Origin: an uncultured Thermomicrobiales bacterium
GTDB taxonomy: Bacteria > Chloroflexota > Chloroflexia > Thermomicrobiales > CADCWN01
Length of the DNA: 41,565 bases
Reading direction: 5' to 3'
NCBI GenBank assembly: GCA_902806415.1
Contig: CADCWN010000394.1
Location: 1 to 41,565 of the forward strand
The notes beneath the pieces were generated by a model, which saw only the letters and a list, made by a program, of their open reading frames with translations, was not told the origin of the DNA and did not search any database. A program made the translations under genes and the position numbers. Position 1 is the first letter of the stretch. Each line of letters begins with the position of its first letter. Below are positions 17,241-27,363 of the stretch, piece by piece.

Positions 17241-18461
17241 TCAGGCTGTGGGCGTGCGACCGCGCGCGAGCAGATGCGCCGCCAGGGCGGTGATCCGTGC
17301 GGCGTCGATCAGATCAAGGCAGCGGCAGCCGGGACAACCGTCCGGGTTACCGGGTCCGAAGCCGTTGTAGAGGCAGGGGGCGTGCGGGTCGCTGCCGCGC
17401 ACCGCGAGCGCGTGCGCGTCGGGGAGGGGCGACAGTTCGCCCACGGCGCGCGGCAGGGTGACGTGTCTCGCGCCCCACGGCAGCCAGGCGCGATCGTTCG
17501 AGGGGCCGAAGAGCGCCAGGGTGGGGGTGCCGAGCGCGGCGGCGAGATGGGCCACCGAGCTATCGTTGCCGAGCAGGAGGTCGACGTTGAGCAGCACCCC
17601 CGCGAGCGTCGGGAGATCGGTGCGCCCCGCTAAGTTGAGCACCGGCGCACCCATCACCGCCGCTACCCGCCCGATCTCCCCCACCTCGACCCCGACGAGG
17701 ACGATCCGCATGCCCTGCTCGCGTGCCAGCCGATCCGCGACGGCGGCGAAACGCCCGGCGGGCCATTGCCGACCCGAACCATAGGTGCCGTTTGTCGGGT
17801 GGATCGCGACGATCGCCCCACCCCCACCGTCCGGATGCGCGGCGAGCAGCCGCGCACCTGCCGCGCGATCGGCGTCCGTCACGGTGAAATGAGGGCGGTC
17901 GTCGTCGCTTATTGCGCCGAGCGTCGCGACGATCCGCAGCCAGTAGCGCCGCTCGTCGATCGCGCCGAACCCTTCGTCGCGGACGCGATGGGTCAGGAAC
18001 CAGCCCCGCCCGTTGTCCAGCCCCGCCCGGACTGGCGCGCCGCACCAAAAGGCCAACGCGAGGTATTTCAGCGTCCCCCAACCGGTGACGAGGTGGTGGA
18101 GCAGGACCAGCGTGTCGTAGCGCCGTCGCCGCAAATCGAGGGCAAAGCGCAGCCCGACGAGCAGGGCGCGCAGCGACAGGCTGCCCCCCACACTATCGAA
18201 AAGGGTCTTGTCGAAGAGCAGGACGTCGTCCACATACGGCGAGCGTTGCAAGCCCGCCGCGCCGCCGCGCGTCGCCAGCACGGTGATCCGCGCCTCGGGA
18301 TAGCGCTTGCGCAGCGCCCGCAGCGCCGGGGTGATGTTCAGCATGTCGCCGAGCGCGAAGAGTTTGACGACGAGGATCCGTCGCGGGATCGGGAAGTCGC
18401 CAGCGGGCGGATCGAAATGCCGACCTCCGCGCCGGTGGTAGGGGGGGGGCGTACTCGCCAT
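17241..18461 (-). CDS. GT9 (heptosyltransferase-family) glycosyltransferase 1
   Basis: Predicted about 406 residues. It shows the family pattern: ILVVKLFALGDMLNITPALRAL near the N-terminus, IVAIHPTNGTYGSGRQWPAG in the middle, LLGNDSSVAHLAAALGTPTLALFGPS for nucleotide-sugar binding, and a cysteine-rich end (CLYN, then GCPGCRCLD). GT9 enzymes transfer heptose or other sugars from nucleotide donors to surface glycans at the cytoplasmic face of the membrane. ATG 18461 is used; the frame is open to 18539 and neither start has a good ribosome site. It is the last gene of a glycan cluster, separated from the SRPBCC gene by 87 bases. Confidence 0.85.
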   Translation of the reverse strand: MASTPPPYHRRGGRHFDPPAGDFPIPRRILVVKLFALGDMLNITPALRALRKRYPEARITVLATRGGAAGLQRSPYVDDVLLFDKTLFDSVGGSLSLRALLVGLRFALDLRRRRYDTLVLLHHLVTGWGTLKYLALAFWCGAPVRAGLDNGRGWFLTHRVRDEGFGAIDERRYWLRIVATLGAISDDDRPHFTVTDADRAAGARLLAAHPDGGGGAIVAIHPTNGTYGSGRQWPAGRFAAVADRLAREQGMRIVLVGVEVGEIGRVAAVMGAPVLNLAGRTDLPTLAGVLLNVDLLLGNDSSVAHLAAALGTPTLALFGPSNDRAWLPWGARHVTLPRAVGELSPLPDAHALAVRGSDPHAPCLYNGFGPGNPDGCPGCRCLDLIDAARITALAAHLLARGRTPTA

Positions 18462-18548
18462 ACGGCGCGGGCGAGTGAGTGGTGTGAGCCAAGCTGGCCG
18501 CCGAATTGGCTCGTTGGCTCGTGTATCGGGTGGCCGCATCGTTTGGTG

Positions 18549-19019
18549 CTACCTTGGTTTCACGCTAGACACTTGTTCAGCAGTGCGTTTGATCTCGGCA
18601 TTGCGTGTCAGCAACAGACGGCGCATGTAGCGTTCCAGGATGAGGCGGTCAGCGAGCCTGCCGAGCGGGCCGAACGGCGCGGTGTAATCGAAGTCATCGA
18701 TCATGAGCGTGCCAGCATCTACCGCCGCGAATTCGTGGCGATGCGTGAACCGGGCGAACGCGCCGTGGATCATCTCATCGACAAAGTAGTAGGGCCGTGC
18801 GTAGTCGGTGATCTGCACGGTCAACGTTTGCCGCACACCGAAATGGACCGCCTCCCAAGTTACGCGCTCCCCAAGCTCGATCCGCCCGCTCGTCCGCCCG
18901 GCAACAGCACGTTCGGCTGTATGGATGAGCGATTGCTGGTGCAGATCAATATCTCGTGCCAGATCGAAGCAGCGCTTGACCGGTGCGGTGATGAGCAGGG
19001 CGAGGCGTATCCGTGGCAC
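18549..19019 (-). CDS. SRPBCC-family (START-like) ligand-binding protein
   Basis: Predicted 156 residues. The opening [25 protein letters not shown] and the end [21 protein letters not shown] are characteristic of SRPBCC proteins annotated as cell-division-inhibitor-like or cyclase/dehydrase-like. The fold is a hydrophobic pocket for lipid-like ligands; the real ligand is unknown. GTG 19019 is the likely start because the conserved domain begins within five residues. It lies 16 bases after the GT4 gene on the same strand, so co-transcription with glycan genes is likely. Confidence 0.75.
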   Translation of the reverse strand: MPRIRLALLITAPVKRCFDLARDIDLHQQSLIHTAERAVAGRTSGRIELGERVTWEAVHFGVRQTLTVQITDYARPYYFVDEMIHGAFARFTHRHEFAAVDAGTLMIDDFDYTAPFGPLGRLADRLILERYMRRLLLTRNAEIKRTAEQVSSVKPR

Positions 19020-19035
19020 TACGCATCCCCTCCGA

Positions 19036-20148
19036 TTACACCGCCCCCACCGCCTCGATCACCGCCAGCGTCTCGCCTGCCGCGCGCTGCCAGGAGAATT
19101 GTCGCGCGCGTTCGAGGCCGCGCGCCCGCAACTCGTCGCGCAGCGCGCGGTCGCCGATGAGGCGTGCCAACCCGGCGGCGATTGCGTCGGCGTCGAGCGG
19201 GTCGACGGTGAGCGCCGCATCACCGACGACTTCGGGCAGCGCGGTGGTGTTGCTCGTCAGGACCGGCACGCCGCAGGCCATCGCTTCCAAGGCTGGGAGG
19301 CCGAACCCTTCGTACAGCGACGGGAACGCCAGCGCCTCCGCCCCATTGTAGACGATCGGCAGATCATCATCGGGCAGATAGTCGGTGAGATCGACCCGAC
19401 CGTGGGCGAGTGAGCCGGGGCGTCCGATCGCGGCGAAGAGTGGATCGGCGAGCCATCCCTTGCGCCCGACGAGGACGAGGCGATGGGGCGATCGCGCAGC
19501 GCAGAGCCGCTCGAACGCCGCCAGGGTGCGCGCCAGATTCTTGCGGGGTTGGAGGGTGCCGACCGCGAGGATGTACGGCCGCGTCAGCCCGAGCCGCGTC
19601 AGGCCGCGCGCGACGACGTCGGCGGACAGGGGCCGGAAGCGCGGGTGGTAACCGTGCGGGATGACCGCAATCTTCCCGCGCGGCGTGCCATAGGCGGCGT
19701 GCAGGTCGCGCGCGGTCGCCTCGGACGGCACGATGATCCGCCGCGCCACGGCGGCGCTCCAGCGCGTGGACCAGTCGAGATACTGGCGCGAGCGCCAGGG
19801 ATGGGCCTGGGGGAAGGCGCGATACCCGAGATCGTGGATCGTCACGACGGTGCGCGGGTGGGCGAGTGGGACGACGTGCGCCGGGACGAACAGGAGGTCG
19901 GGCGACCGCGCGAGCATCTCGATTGAGAGGCGCGCGTGGGTCCAGAGGCGCGGGAACGGGATCAGCCGCGCGCGGAAGTTCGGCGGCAGGCGCAGCGCGG
20001 GGCGCTGACGCGCGTTGACGTACAGCGAGTAGCGATTGCGACCGTCGAGCGCGCCGAGCGCTTCGAGCAGTTGGACAGAGTATTGCTCGGTGCCGGTGCG
20101 CTGGCCAGTCGCGACCCGGCTGGCGTCGATGCCGATATGCAAGCTCAT
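19036..20148 (-). CDS. GT4 (group 1) glycosyltransferase
   Basis: Predicted 370 residues with the two-domain GT-B fold. Motifs: [20 protein letters not shown] at the start, [13 protein letters not shown], the domain junction [20 protein letters not shown], and the donor-binding [20 protein letters not shown] with the Glu-x7-Glu element of retaining GT4 enzymes. It likely adds a hexose or mannose unit to a lipid-linked or surface glycan. Its ATG (20148) overlaps the stop of the upstream GT9 gene in an ATGA, indicating translational coupling. Confidence 0.9.
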   Translation of the reverse strand: MSLHIGIDASRVATGQRTGTEQYSVQLLEALGALDGRNRYSLYVNARQRPALRLPPNFRARLIPFPRLWTHARLSIEMLARSPDLLFVPAHVVPLAHPRTVVTIHDLGYRAFPQAHPWRSRQYLDWSTRWSAAVARRIIVPSEATARDLHAAYGTPRGKIAVIPHGYHPRFRPLSADVVARGLTRLGLTRPYILAVGTLQPRKNLARTLAAFERLCAARSPHRLVLVGRKGWLADPLFAAIGRPGSLAHGRVDLTDYLPDDDLPIVYNGAEALAFPSLYEGFGLPALEAMACGVPVLTSNTTALPEVVGDAALTVDPLDADAIAAGLARLIGDRALRDELRARGLERARQFSWQRAAGETLAVIEAVGAV

Positions 20149-21359
20149 CGATCGCCCTGCTCGCTGAGGAGTTCGTGCGCGACCGCGAGGACATCATCCA
20201 CGCCGATCGCCAACATACAGGCCGCGCCGCGCGGGCGACCCGGCGAGAGATCGCCGCAGCGGTCACAATGCATCCCGGCGCGGATGACGCGCTGCCGTCG
20301 CGGGTCGCCCCACGGGCCGAAGCGGACCGGGTCGGCGGGGCCGTAGAGGTGGATCGTCGGCACCCCGGCGGCGACCGCCAGGTGCAGGGCACCGCTGTCC
20401 GGCCCGATGACGAGCGCGCACCGGCGGTAGAGGGCGACCAGTTCGGGGATGTTCGTCCTGTCGGTGAGGTCGAGCGGCGCGCCCGTCGCCATCCCCGCCG
20501 CGACCGTGCCGGTCAGCCCTTCATCGCCCCGGCTGCCGGTGAGGACGATCCGCGCGCCGCGCTCGGCGACGAGCCGATCGGCGACGGTTGCCAGTCGCCC
20601 CTCGTCCCAGAGCTTGACCGGGACCCCGGCGCTGGCGTGGACCGCGACGATCGGCCCCACGCCGTCGAGTTGCCCCAGGAGCGCCGCCGCGTGACGCTCG
20701 GCGACCTCGCCGGGCGCGAAGACGAGCGGGTGAACGAGCGACGCGGATCGGGCGGCGGCGTGGCCGTCGAGCAGCTCCGCACGACCACTCTCGCGCAGCA
20801 GAGCGTCGGCCAGCCGGAGATTGCCGAGGGCGGCGTGTTCGCCGACCGGCAGCGGCAGGGCGTCCGTGAGGAACGGTGCGACATCCGGGTGGGCGAAGCC
20901 GAATCGACGCGGTATGCCAGCCGTCGCCGCGAGCAAGCCCCCCCACCAATGGTCGTCGCGCAAGATTAGCGCGGCATCGAATTCGCGCGCCCGCAACTCG
21001 CGAGCGGTCGCGCGGAGCAGGCGATACGGCGCGAGCGGATTCCCCTTCGGCTGGCGGGTAAAGCCGGGGAAGTCGATCGTCAGCAGCGTGTCGTAGTCCC
21101 GATTCCCGGCGAGGATCGGCCTGCTCCACGGCCCGATCGCCACGGTGATCGCCGCCTCGGGGAATTGTGCGCGCAGGCCGCGCAGGGCCGGGGTGAGCCA
21201 GAGGACGTCGCCGAGATGGTCCGGACGGATCAGCAGGAGGCGACGGAGCGCCGCTCCTTCCCCTGGGTGCGCCGTGCGGCCCCGAGCGAGCGCCCGCCCG
21301 CCCGCGCGTAGGAGCAGTCGCCGCACCCGCTGTCGCCGCGTCAGCGCCGCGCCACTCAT
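20145..21359 (-). CDS. GT9 (heptosyltransferase-family) glycosyltransferase 2
   Basis: Predicted 404 residues. Motifs: LLLIRPDHLGDVLWLTPALRG, IVAVHASAGVPVKLWDEGR, the nucleotide-sugar site LVIGPDSGALHLAVAAGVP followed by LYGPADP, and a C-terminal cysteine cluster (MHCDRCG, ACMLAIGV). Like its two neighbours it belongs to GT9; the sequences are clearly divergent, so it is not a recent duplication. ATG 21359 overlaps the stop of the preceding GT9 gene (ATGA); the open frame continues upstream to 21491 without a better start. Confidence 0.88.
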   Translation of the reverse strand: MSGAALTRRQRVRRLLLRAGGRALARGRTAHPGEGAALRRLLLIRPDHLGDVLWLTPALRGLRAQFPEAAITVAIGPWSRPILAGNRDYDTLLTIDFPGFTRQPKGNPLAPYRLLRATARELRAREFDAALILRDDHWWGGLLAATAGIPRRFGFAHPDVAPFLTDALPLPVGEHAALGNLRLADALLRESGRAELLDGHAAARSASLVHPLVFAPGEVAERHAAALLGQLDGVGPIVAVHASAGVPVKLWDEGRLATVADRLVAERGARIVLTGSRGDEGLTGTVAAGMATGAPLDLTDRTNIPELVALYRRCALVIGPDSGALHLAVAAGVPTIHLYGPADPVRFGPWGDPRRQRVIRAGMHCDRCGDLSPGRPRGAACMLAIGVDDVLAVAHELLSEQGDR

Positions 21360-22501
21360 CGGCGGGTCGCACGGTCGAGGACGCGCCCGGTCGCAGACAG
21401 CACCTGCTCTACCGTGATCGTGTCGATGCAGCGGAACGCCGCTGTATCGGCGAGGCGGGTGAGATCGCCGCGCTGCACATACGGCCCGCAAGCGATCGGG
21501 TCCCAGATCGCCTCACCGATCCCATCCGTCGGGCCGTATTGCGCCGGGTCGGTCGGGCCGAAGATCGCGACGACCGGCGCGCCGCACGCCTCCGCCAGAT
21601 GGGTCGTCCCGGCATCGTTGCCGACATAGAGCGCGGCGCGCGCGCAGAGCGCGCCCAGTTCGTCGAGGGAGAGCGCGCCGCAGAGATCCAGGGCGTCGGC
21701 GCGCAGCGCGGCGCGGGTCGCCGCGACCAGCCGCCGATCGCTCTCCGCGCCGACGAGCGCGATCGTGCCGCCACGTTGCTCCCGTAGCGCGTCGGCGACC
21801 CCGGCAAATCGCTCGGGGGGCCAGCGCTTCGCGTCCATCGTCACGCCGGGATTCGCGCCGCCGCCGGGGTGGACCACGATCAGTGGTTGTGGCGCGTCGC
21901 GCTCGGCGAGCAACGCGGCGATGCGCGCGACTGCCGCATCGCTCGGCCGATAGTGGGAATGACGATCGGAGGCGGCAAGGCCGAGCGCGCGGGCGAGATC
22001 GAGCGCCAGGTCGGTCTCGTGGCGCACGTCGCGGATCGGCACGCGGTCGGTCAGCGCGAAGCCACGCCCCGCCGAGTCGAGGCCGACCCGGCGGGGGATA
22101 CCGGCCAGCGTGATCGCCAACGCCGGTAGGGGGGAGCGCTCCGGCACCAGCGCGAGGTCGAAGTGGCCTCGGCGCAGCCTGCCGACGACCCGCGCCCACT
22201 CGCGCCAGGACGGGCGATCGGGCAGCCGGAGGATCGCGTCAACGTGCGGATTTCCCACCAGGCCCGCCGCTGACCACTTGCCGACCGCGTAGGTGATTCG
22301 CGCCTCCGGGTAGGCCGCGTCAAGGGCGGCGAGGAGCGGCGTCATCATCAGCGTGTCGCCGAGGCAGCAAAGCCGGAAGACGAGGATGCGCGCGGGCATA
22401 GCTCCTGACGCTGGCTTGCGAGTGCGTAGAGCGAATGGCAGGCGTAGCAGCGTGCTTGCGGCGGTGATCAGCGTTTGACGGACGAGGGTTGACAGGTTCA
22501 T
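21356..22501 (-). CDS. GT9 (heptosyltransferase-family) glycosyltransferase 3
   Basis: Predicted 381 residues, first gene of the cluster in transcription order. Motifs: RILVFRLCCLGDTLMMTPLL, LIVVHPGGGANPGVTMDAKR, ALYVGNDAGTTHLAEACGAP, VAIFGPTDPAQYGP. A hydrophobic/basic N-terminal helix (STLVRQTLITAASTLLRLPF) may associate with the membrane. ATG 22501 is preferred to the TTG at 22531. The three GT9 genes plus a GT4 gene form one transcription unit. This is notable if the organism is a monoderm, because GT9 is best known from lipopolysaccharide core synthesis. Confidence 0.87.
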   Translation of the reverse strand: MNLSTLVRQTLITAASTLLRLPFALRTRKPASGAMPARILVFRLCCLGDTLMMTPLLAALDAAYPEARITYAVGKWSAAGLVGNPHVDAILRLPDRPSWREWARVVGRLRRGHFDLALVPERSPLPALAITLAGIPRRVGLDSAGRGFALTDRVPIRDVRHETDLALDLARALGLAASDRHSHYRPSDAAVARIAALLAERDAPQPLIVVHPGGGANPGVTMDAKRWPPERFAGVADALREQRGGTIALVGAESDRRLVAATRAALRADALDLCGALSLDELGALCARAALYVGNDAGTTHLAEACGAPVVAIFGPTDPAQYGPTDGIGEAIWDPIACGPYVQRGDLTRLADTAAFRCIDTITVEQVLSATGRVLDRATRR

Positions 22502-22558
22502 TATCCATCGCCACCACAGACGTTTTCCCAATACCTTGTCGCGTCGCGAGGGTGGGCC

Positions 22559-22607
22559 GACCCCTCCCCGTCGCCCCGGCGGCGACCCTCCCCTGAAGCG
22601 GGAGGGT
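22559..22607. repeat. Copy 2 of the ~49-bp palindromic dispersed repeat
   Basis: It begins GACCCCTCCCCG and ends GAAGCGGGAGGGT. It matches copies 1 (inverted) and 3 (same orientation) apart from a few substitutions in the central GCCGC loop, and lies between fabZ and the GT9 gene. Confidence 0.8.
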
Positions 22608-22714
22608 GAGGACGGCCCCCGCCGAGTCGGCAGCTAATCGCGTGGCGTGGTACCAAGATAGAGCCTACCCCCATTCCCGTCCTTCGTATCTCCCTCTCGT
22701 CTCTCTCCCCGTGT

Positions 22715-22741
22715 CTCTGTGCGCTCTGTGCGCTCCGTGGT
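22715..22741. repeat. Nonamer repeat CTCTGTGCG at the fabZ stop
   Basis: CTCTGTGCG (22715-22723), CTCTGTGCG (22724-22732) and CTCCGTGGT (22733-22741) run head-to-tail into the fabZ stop codon. The same nonamer family occurs around 32051-32283. Confidence 0.75.
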
Positions 22742-23211
22742 TAAGCCCCGTCGTCCCTTTTGTCCTCATCCCCGGCAGTCGGCGCGGCGGTCAGTGCGAA
22801 GAGGAGTTCGCCTTTCGCGACCAGCGCGCCATCGACGGTGGCCGTCGCGGTCCCCTTGCCGAAGCCGGCGCGGAATTTGCCGAGCTCGACTTCGAGACGC
22901 AGCACGTCGCCCGGCACGACCGGGCGCTTAAAGCGGACGCCGTCGATCCCGGCGAAGAACGGGATCTTGCCCCGGTGCTCCGGCATCCGCAGCAGCGCGA
23001 CCGCGCCGACCTGGGCCAGCGCCTCGACGATCAGCACGCCCGGCATCACCGGGAAATCGGGGAAGTGGCCGACGAAGAAGGCGTCGCCGTGGCCGACATT
23101 CTTGATGCCGACCGCGCGCACCCCCTCCTCGATTTCGAGGATCCGATCGATCAGCAGCATCGGGTGCCGGTGCGGGATGATCTGCTGAATCTGACGACTA
23201 TCGAGCATCAT
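22741..23211 (-). CDS. fabZ: 3-hydroxyacyl-ACP dehydratase
   Basis: The enzyme removes water from 3-hydroxyacyl-ACP in type II fatty-acid synthesis, in the cytoplasm. The 156-residue product has the hot-dog fold motifs [16 protein letters not shown] with the catalytic His and [15 protein letters not shown] with the catalytic Glu, plus [18 protein letters not shown]. The last ~12 residues are a charged tail ([10 protein letters not shown]). ATG 23211 (or the adjacent ATG 23208) is chosen; the much longer upstream frame is a shadow of purA. It lies 101 bases after purA on the same strand, the gap filled with inverted heptamer repeats. Confidence 0.95.
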   Translation of the reverse strand: MMLDSRQIQQIIPHRHPMLLIDRILEIEEGVRAVGIKNVGHGDAFFVGHFPDFPVMPGVLIVEALAQVGAVALLRMPEHRGKIPFFAGIDGVRFKRPVVPGDVLRLEVELGKFRAGFGKGTATATVDGALVAKGELLFALTAAPTAGDEDKRDDGA

Positions 23212-23237
23212 AACCCCCAGGTGAACGCGGAAGTGGG

Positions 23238-23312
23238 AACGCGGAACGCGGAATTTGGTCCTTCCCGCTGAGATGCGATGGCGAATACACGCCCAAATTC
23301 CGCGTTCCGCGT

Positions 23313-23313
<1 letters not shown>
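23238..23313. repeat. Inverted heptamer repeats between purA and fabZ
   Basis: GAACGCG-type units (23224-23256) form with 23293-23313 a perfect 21-bp inverted repeat. Its arms span 23238-23258 and 23293-23313 and contain AACGCGGAACGCGG. The right arm touches the purA stop codon (23313-23315). The unit is the same family as at 8726-8839. Confidence 0.88.
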
Positions 23314-24599
<1,286 letters not shown>

Positions 24600-24620
24600 T
24601 ATCCCCGTCCTCTCATCCCC

Positions 24621-24902
24621 GCGCGCCACCGTCGCCGCCGACGGGGCCTCGCGCGAGCGTTTCGTTGACCGGGGTGCAACTATAGCCGATGAGGGGGGAG
24701 AAAGGGAAGTTTGTGGGGAGGATTGGCCGTAGATACTAGCTGGGCGGGTGATCTGCGGAGGTGGTGAGCCGGAGGGTGATGGAGACTGGCTCATCGTTCG
24801 GGAACGGCATTCTGGCGGCACCGAGGCCGTGGGTTGATGGCGGCGCTACTTCAATCTGCGGTCTCGGCCCCATCAGCACAACATCCATATCACGAATACT
24901 TA
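24621..24902. other. Region upstream of purA, no assured gene
   Basis: A TATAGT (about 24680-24685, minus strand) may be the purA -10 box, but its -35 is weak. A 50-codon open frame lies on the minus strand at 24888-24736 (starting MDVVLMGPRPQ); I do not recognise it and find no ribosome site. It could be the remains of a toxin gene next to the decayed antitoxin. The composition becomes more AT-rich from about 24870. Confidence 0.3.
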
Positions 24903-24970
24903 GGACCTACGCAGTTGAACATGGATTCGCGGCAAAATCACGCCTGTTCCGTGCCCAACTGCGTAAGTCC
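24903..24970. mobile_element. MITE-like element, 68 bp with 15-bp terminal inverted repeats
   Basis: The left end GGACCTACGCAGTTG (24903-24917) and right end CAACTGCGTAAGTCC (24956-24970) are inverted copies with one difference. The interior (38 bases) codes for nothing on its own. I see no clear target-site duplication. The right end encodes the last residues of the adjacent decayed antitoxin frame, so it appears to have inserted at the 3' end of that gene. A transposase-dependent origin is inferred from the terminal repeats only. Confidence 0.5.
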
Positions 24971-25196
24971 CAACTTTTTGATCAGATAGTCAACATACTC
25001 CTCTTTGATTGTTTCATCTGTCGGCGATTCTCCATCCACTTGAGCGATGCCGAGCAGCCGTTCGAGCGATGAAGTGCTGCGGGAGGGAGGCTAGATCATC
25101 GCGGATGGTACGCGTAAGCACCTCAAGCAAAGCCAATCTCTCGGGCAATGGGAGTCGCGCTATCTCCTTGACGAGTTCGATGTACGTAATCCCCAT
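24938..25196 (-). pseudogene. Frameshifted antitoxin-like gene
   Basis: The first frame from ATG 25196 reads MGITYIELVKEIARLPLPER, then LLEVLTRTIRDDL, which resembles the N-terminus of small antitoxins common in Chloroflexota and cyanobacteria, usually paired with PIN-domain toxins. After about residue 38 the family-like continuation moves to another frame: SLERLLGIAQVDGESPTDET, then KEEYVDYLIKK, ending at TGA 24940-24938. The total length is one base too long for a single frame, so one insertion (or two-base loss) explains it. The final LGLTQLG stretch is supplied by the inverted-repeat element. No intact toxin gene follows. Confidence 0.6.
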
Positions 25197-25224
25197 ACTC
25201 CCGGTAGCTTCTCGCGACAGGCGA

Positions 25225-26055
25225 TCACCTCTGGCTCAATTGTACTCCCATCTCCCTGGCGCGTTCCGTCGCGCGCGCGACTGCGCGGCGGAGGGCTGCG
25301 GCGACCTCGGCGTCGTCGAGGGCGGCGATCCCGGCCATCGTCGTGCCGTTCGGCGAGGTCACCTGGCGGCGCAGTTCGCCCGGCCCTTTGCCGGTCTCGC
25401 GCAGCATCCGCGCCGCGCCGTAGAGAGTCTGGATCAGCAATTCGCGGCTCGTCTCCTCGGGCAGCCCGACCGCCTCGCCCGCCGCCAGCAGCGCCTCCGC
25501 GACGTAGTAGATGTACGCCGGGCCGCTGCCCGAGAGCCCCGTCACCGCGTCCATCGCGCCCTCGTCCACCGCCACCACGGTGCCGATCGCGGCGAAGAGT
25601 TGGCGCGCGATCTCCAGCGCCTCCGGCATCGCCCAGCGCCCGCCGCAGATCGCCGTGGCCGATTCCTGCACGAACGACGAGGTGTTCGGCATCGCGCGCA
25701 CGACCGGTATCCCGGCGGGGATGAGCGCTTCAATCGCGGCGGTCGCGACCCCGGCGGCGACGGAGATCAGCAGTTGATCCGCCGAGAGGGCGTCGTGCAC
25801 CTCGGCGAGCGCACGGGTCACATCGAACGGCTTGACCGCCAGGATGACAATATCCGCCGTCGCGATGTCGGCCAGCTTGTCGCGGCTGGGGATGATCCCG
25901 TAGCCGTCGCGCAACTCGTGCAGGCGGGCGAGGTGCTGGCGGTTGCAGAGGACGATCCGATCGGGCGGCAGGGTGGCGGTCGCGAGGAGCCCTTTCAGCA
26001 TCGCCTCGCTCATCGAACCGGCACCCAGGAAGAAGATCCGCTTGTCGGCCAGCAT
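25225..26055 (-). CDS. proC: Pyrroline-5-carboxylate reductase
   Basis: The enzyme reduces pyrroline-5-carboxylate to proline with NAD(P)H, the last step of proline synthesis. The predicted 276 residues start with the Rossmann motif RIFFLGAGSMSEAMLKGLL. They contain DIVILAVKPFDV, VVRAMPNTSSFVQESATAIC and the diagnostic C-terminal block VTGLSGSGPAYIYYVAEAL followed by ELRRQVTSPNGTTMAGI. The start ATG 26055 opens directly into the fold. It is a single gene; heptamer repeats ATCGGCT lie just upstream and the decayed antitoxin just downstream. Confidence 0.96.
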   Translation of the reverse strand: MLADKRIFFLGAGSMSEAMLKGLLATATLPPDRIVLCNRQHLARLHELRDGYGIIPSRDKLADIATADIVILAVKPFDVTRALAEVHDALSADQLLISVAAGVATAAIEALIPAGIPVVRAMPNTSSFVQESATAICGGRWAMPEALEIARQLFAAIGTVVAVDEGAMDAVTGLSGSGPAYIYYVAEALLAAGEAVGLPEETSRELLIQTLYGAARMLRETGKGPGELRRQVTSPNGTTMAGIAALDDAEVAAALRRAVARATERAREMGVQLSQR

Positions 26056-26069
26056 CGCGTATCACCTCG

Positions 26070-26111
26070 ATCGGCTATCGGCTATCGGCTATCGGCGGTC
26101 GGCGATGGGCG
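26070..26111. repeat. Tandem heptamer ATCGGCT (six units)
   Basis: ATCGGCT x3, ATCGGCG, GTCGGCG and ATGGGCG run head-to-tail from 26070 to 26111, 15 bases upstream of the proC start. Confidence 0.88.
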
Positions 26112-26190
26112 TGAGGCGAATCTGCCACACGCGCAACCGGAATCGACGCCTGGTTGTTGCGCGCTCGCGGGCGCTGAAGGGTAACGGAAA

Positions 26191-26213
26191 GCGGGCTGGT
26201 CCTGCCAGCCCGC
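26191..26213 (-). terminator. Terminator of the dnaJ gene
   Basis: GCGGGCTGG (26191-26199) pairs with CCAGCCCGC (26205-26213) around TCCTG. On the minus strand it is followed by TTT. It lies 31 bases past the dnaJ stop. Confidence 0.8.
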
Positions 26214-26243
26214 CCCACATCGGTGCCCCCCCGTCGATCGTTG

Positions 26244-27293
26244 TCAGTCGGCGGCCTGTGCGGCACCCTGTTCCCCGTCGCGCAGGCGCTCGAAGAGTTC
26301 GCGCTCGCGCTCCGTCAGGTTCGTCGGCAGCACGACATTCACGCGCGCCAGCAGATCGCCGCGCGACTCGTCGGCGGTGCCGCGTCGCAGTCCCTTGCCG
26401 CGCAGGCGGAAGAGCCGACCGTTCTGGGTCTCGGCGGGGATACGCAGCGCCAGTCGTCCCCCCAACGCGGGGATCGCCGCCTCTCCCCCCAGGATCGCCG
26501 TGTAGAGCGGCAGATCGACGGTCACGCGCAGATCGCTCCCCTCGCGCTCGAAGCGCTCGTGCGGCAGCAGGCGGATGCGCAGATAGAGATCGCCGCTCGG
26601 CCCGCCGAGGTGGCCGGGGCCACCCTGGCCGGCCAGGCGGATGCGCCCCCCGTCCTGGACGCCCGCCGGGATGCGCGCCTCGATCCGGCGTGTTTGCAGG
26701 ACCGTCCCGTTGCCGCCGCAATTCGGGCAGCGCCGGTGCTCGACGATCCCATTGCCACTGCAGGTCGGGCAGAGCGTCGGCGTCTGCAATTCGAGGCCGC
26801 GCGTCGCGCCGCGATCGGCCTCTTCGAGCGCGATCCCGATCTCATATTCCTGGTCCTCGCCACGCTGCGGACGGGGCTGCCCGAAGCCGCGCCCGCGCCC
26901 GCCGCCCCCGCCACCGAACAGCGTCTCGAAGAAGTCGGAGAACTCGCCATCGCCGAAGTCGCGGTACTCGACGCGCTGGCCGCCGCGACCACCCCCCTGG
27001 CCGCTGAACCACTGGCTGAAGTCGGCCCCGGCCTGCGGCCCGGCACCCGCCCCCTGCGCCTGCTGATAGCGCTGCCAGTCGGCCCCGAACTGGTCGTACA
27101 TCTTGCGCTTCTCGGGGTCGCTCAGGACTTCGTTGGCCTCGTTGATCTCTTTGAAGCGCGCCTCGGCGCTCTTGTCATCCTTGTTCATGTCGGGATGATA
27201 CTGGCGCGCCAGCTTGCGGAACGCCGAGCGGAGCTCCTTGTCGCTCGCATCGCGCTTCACGCCGAGTGTTTGGTAGTAATCTTTGAAGTCCAT
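26244..27293 (-). CDS. dnaJ: DnaJ (Hsp40) co-chaperone with a reduced zinc-finger domain
   Basis: Predicted 349 residues. The J domain (about 1-70) has DYYQTLGVKRDASDKELRSA and the HPD motif (QYHPDMNK) needed to stimulate the DnaK ATPase. A Gly/Gln-rich linker (about 75-135) follows. Then only two CxxCxGxG motifs are present (CPTCSGNG, CPNCGGNG) instead of the usual four, giving material for one zinc site instead of two. The rest (about 190-340) is the two-barrel substrate-binding C-domain (GRIRLAGQGGPG, GDLYLRIRLLPHERFEREG). Whether it is the main DnaJ or a second CbpA-like paralogue is unclear, because dnaK and grpE are not adjacent. ATG 27293 is followed at once by the J domain. No CIRCE element is seen. 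Confidence 0.85.
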   Translation of the reverse strand: MDFKDYYQTLGVKRDASDKELRSAFRKLARQYHPDMNKDDKSAEARFKEINEANEVLSDPEKRKMYDQFGADWQRYQQAQGAGAGPQAGADFSQWFSGQGGGRGGQRVEYRDFGDGEFSDFFETLFGGGGGGRGRGFGQPRPQRGEDQEYEIGIALEEADRGATRGLELQTPTLCPTCSGNGIVEHRRCPNCGGNGTVLQTRRIEARIPAGVQDGGRIRLAGQGGPGHLGGPSGDLYLRIRLLPHERFEREGSDLRVTVDLPLYTAILGGEAAIPALGGRLALRIPAETQNGRLFRLRGKGLRRGTADESRGDLLARVNVVLPTNLTERERELFERLRDGEQGAAQAAD

Positions 27294-27363
27294 CGCTCCC
27301 CCCGCGTCCTTCGCCGCCCGCCGCGCGGTCGCGCGCCCTCGGCTCCCGCAACTCTCTCGTTCG

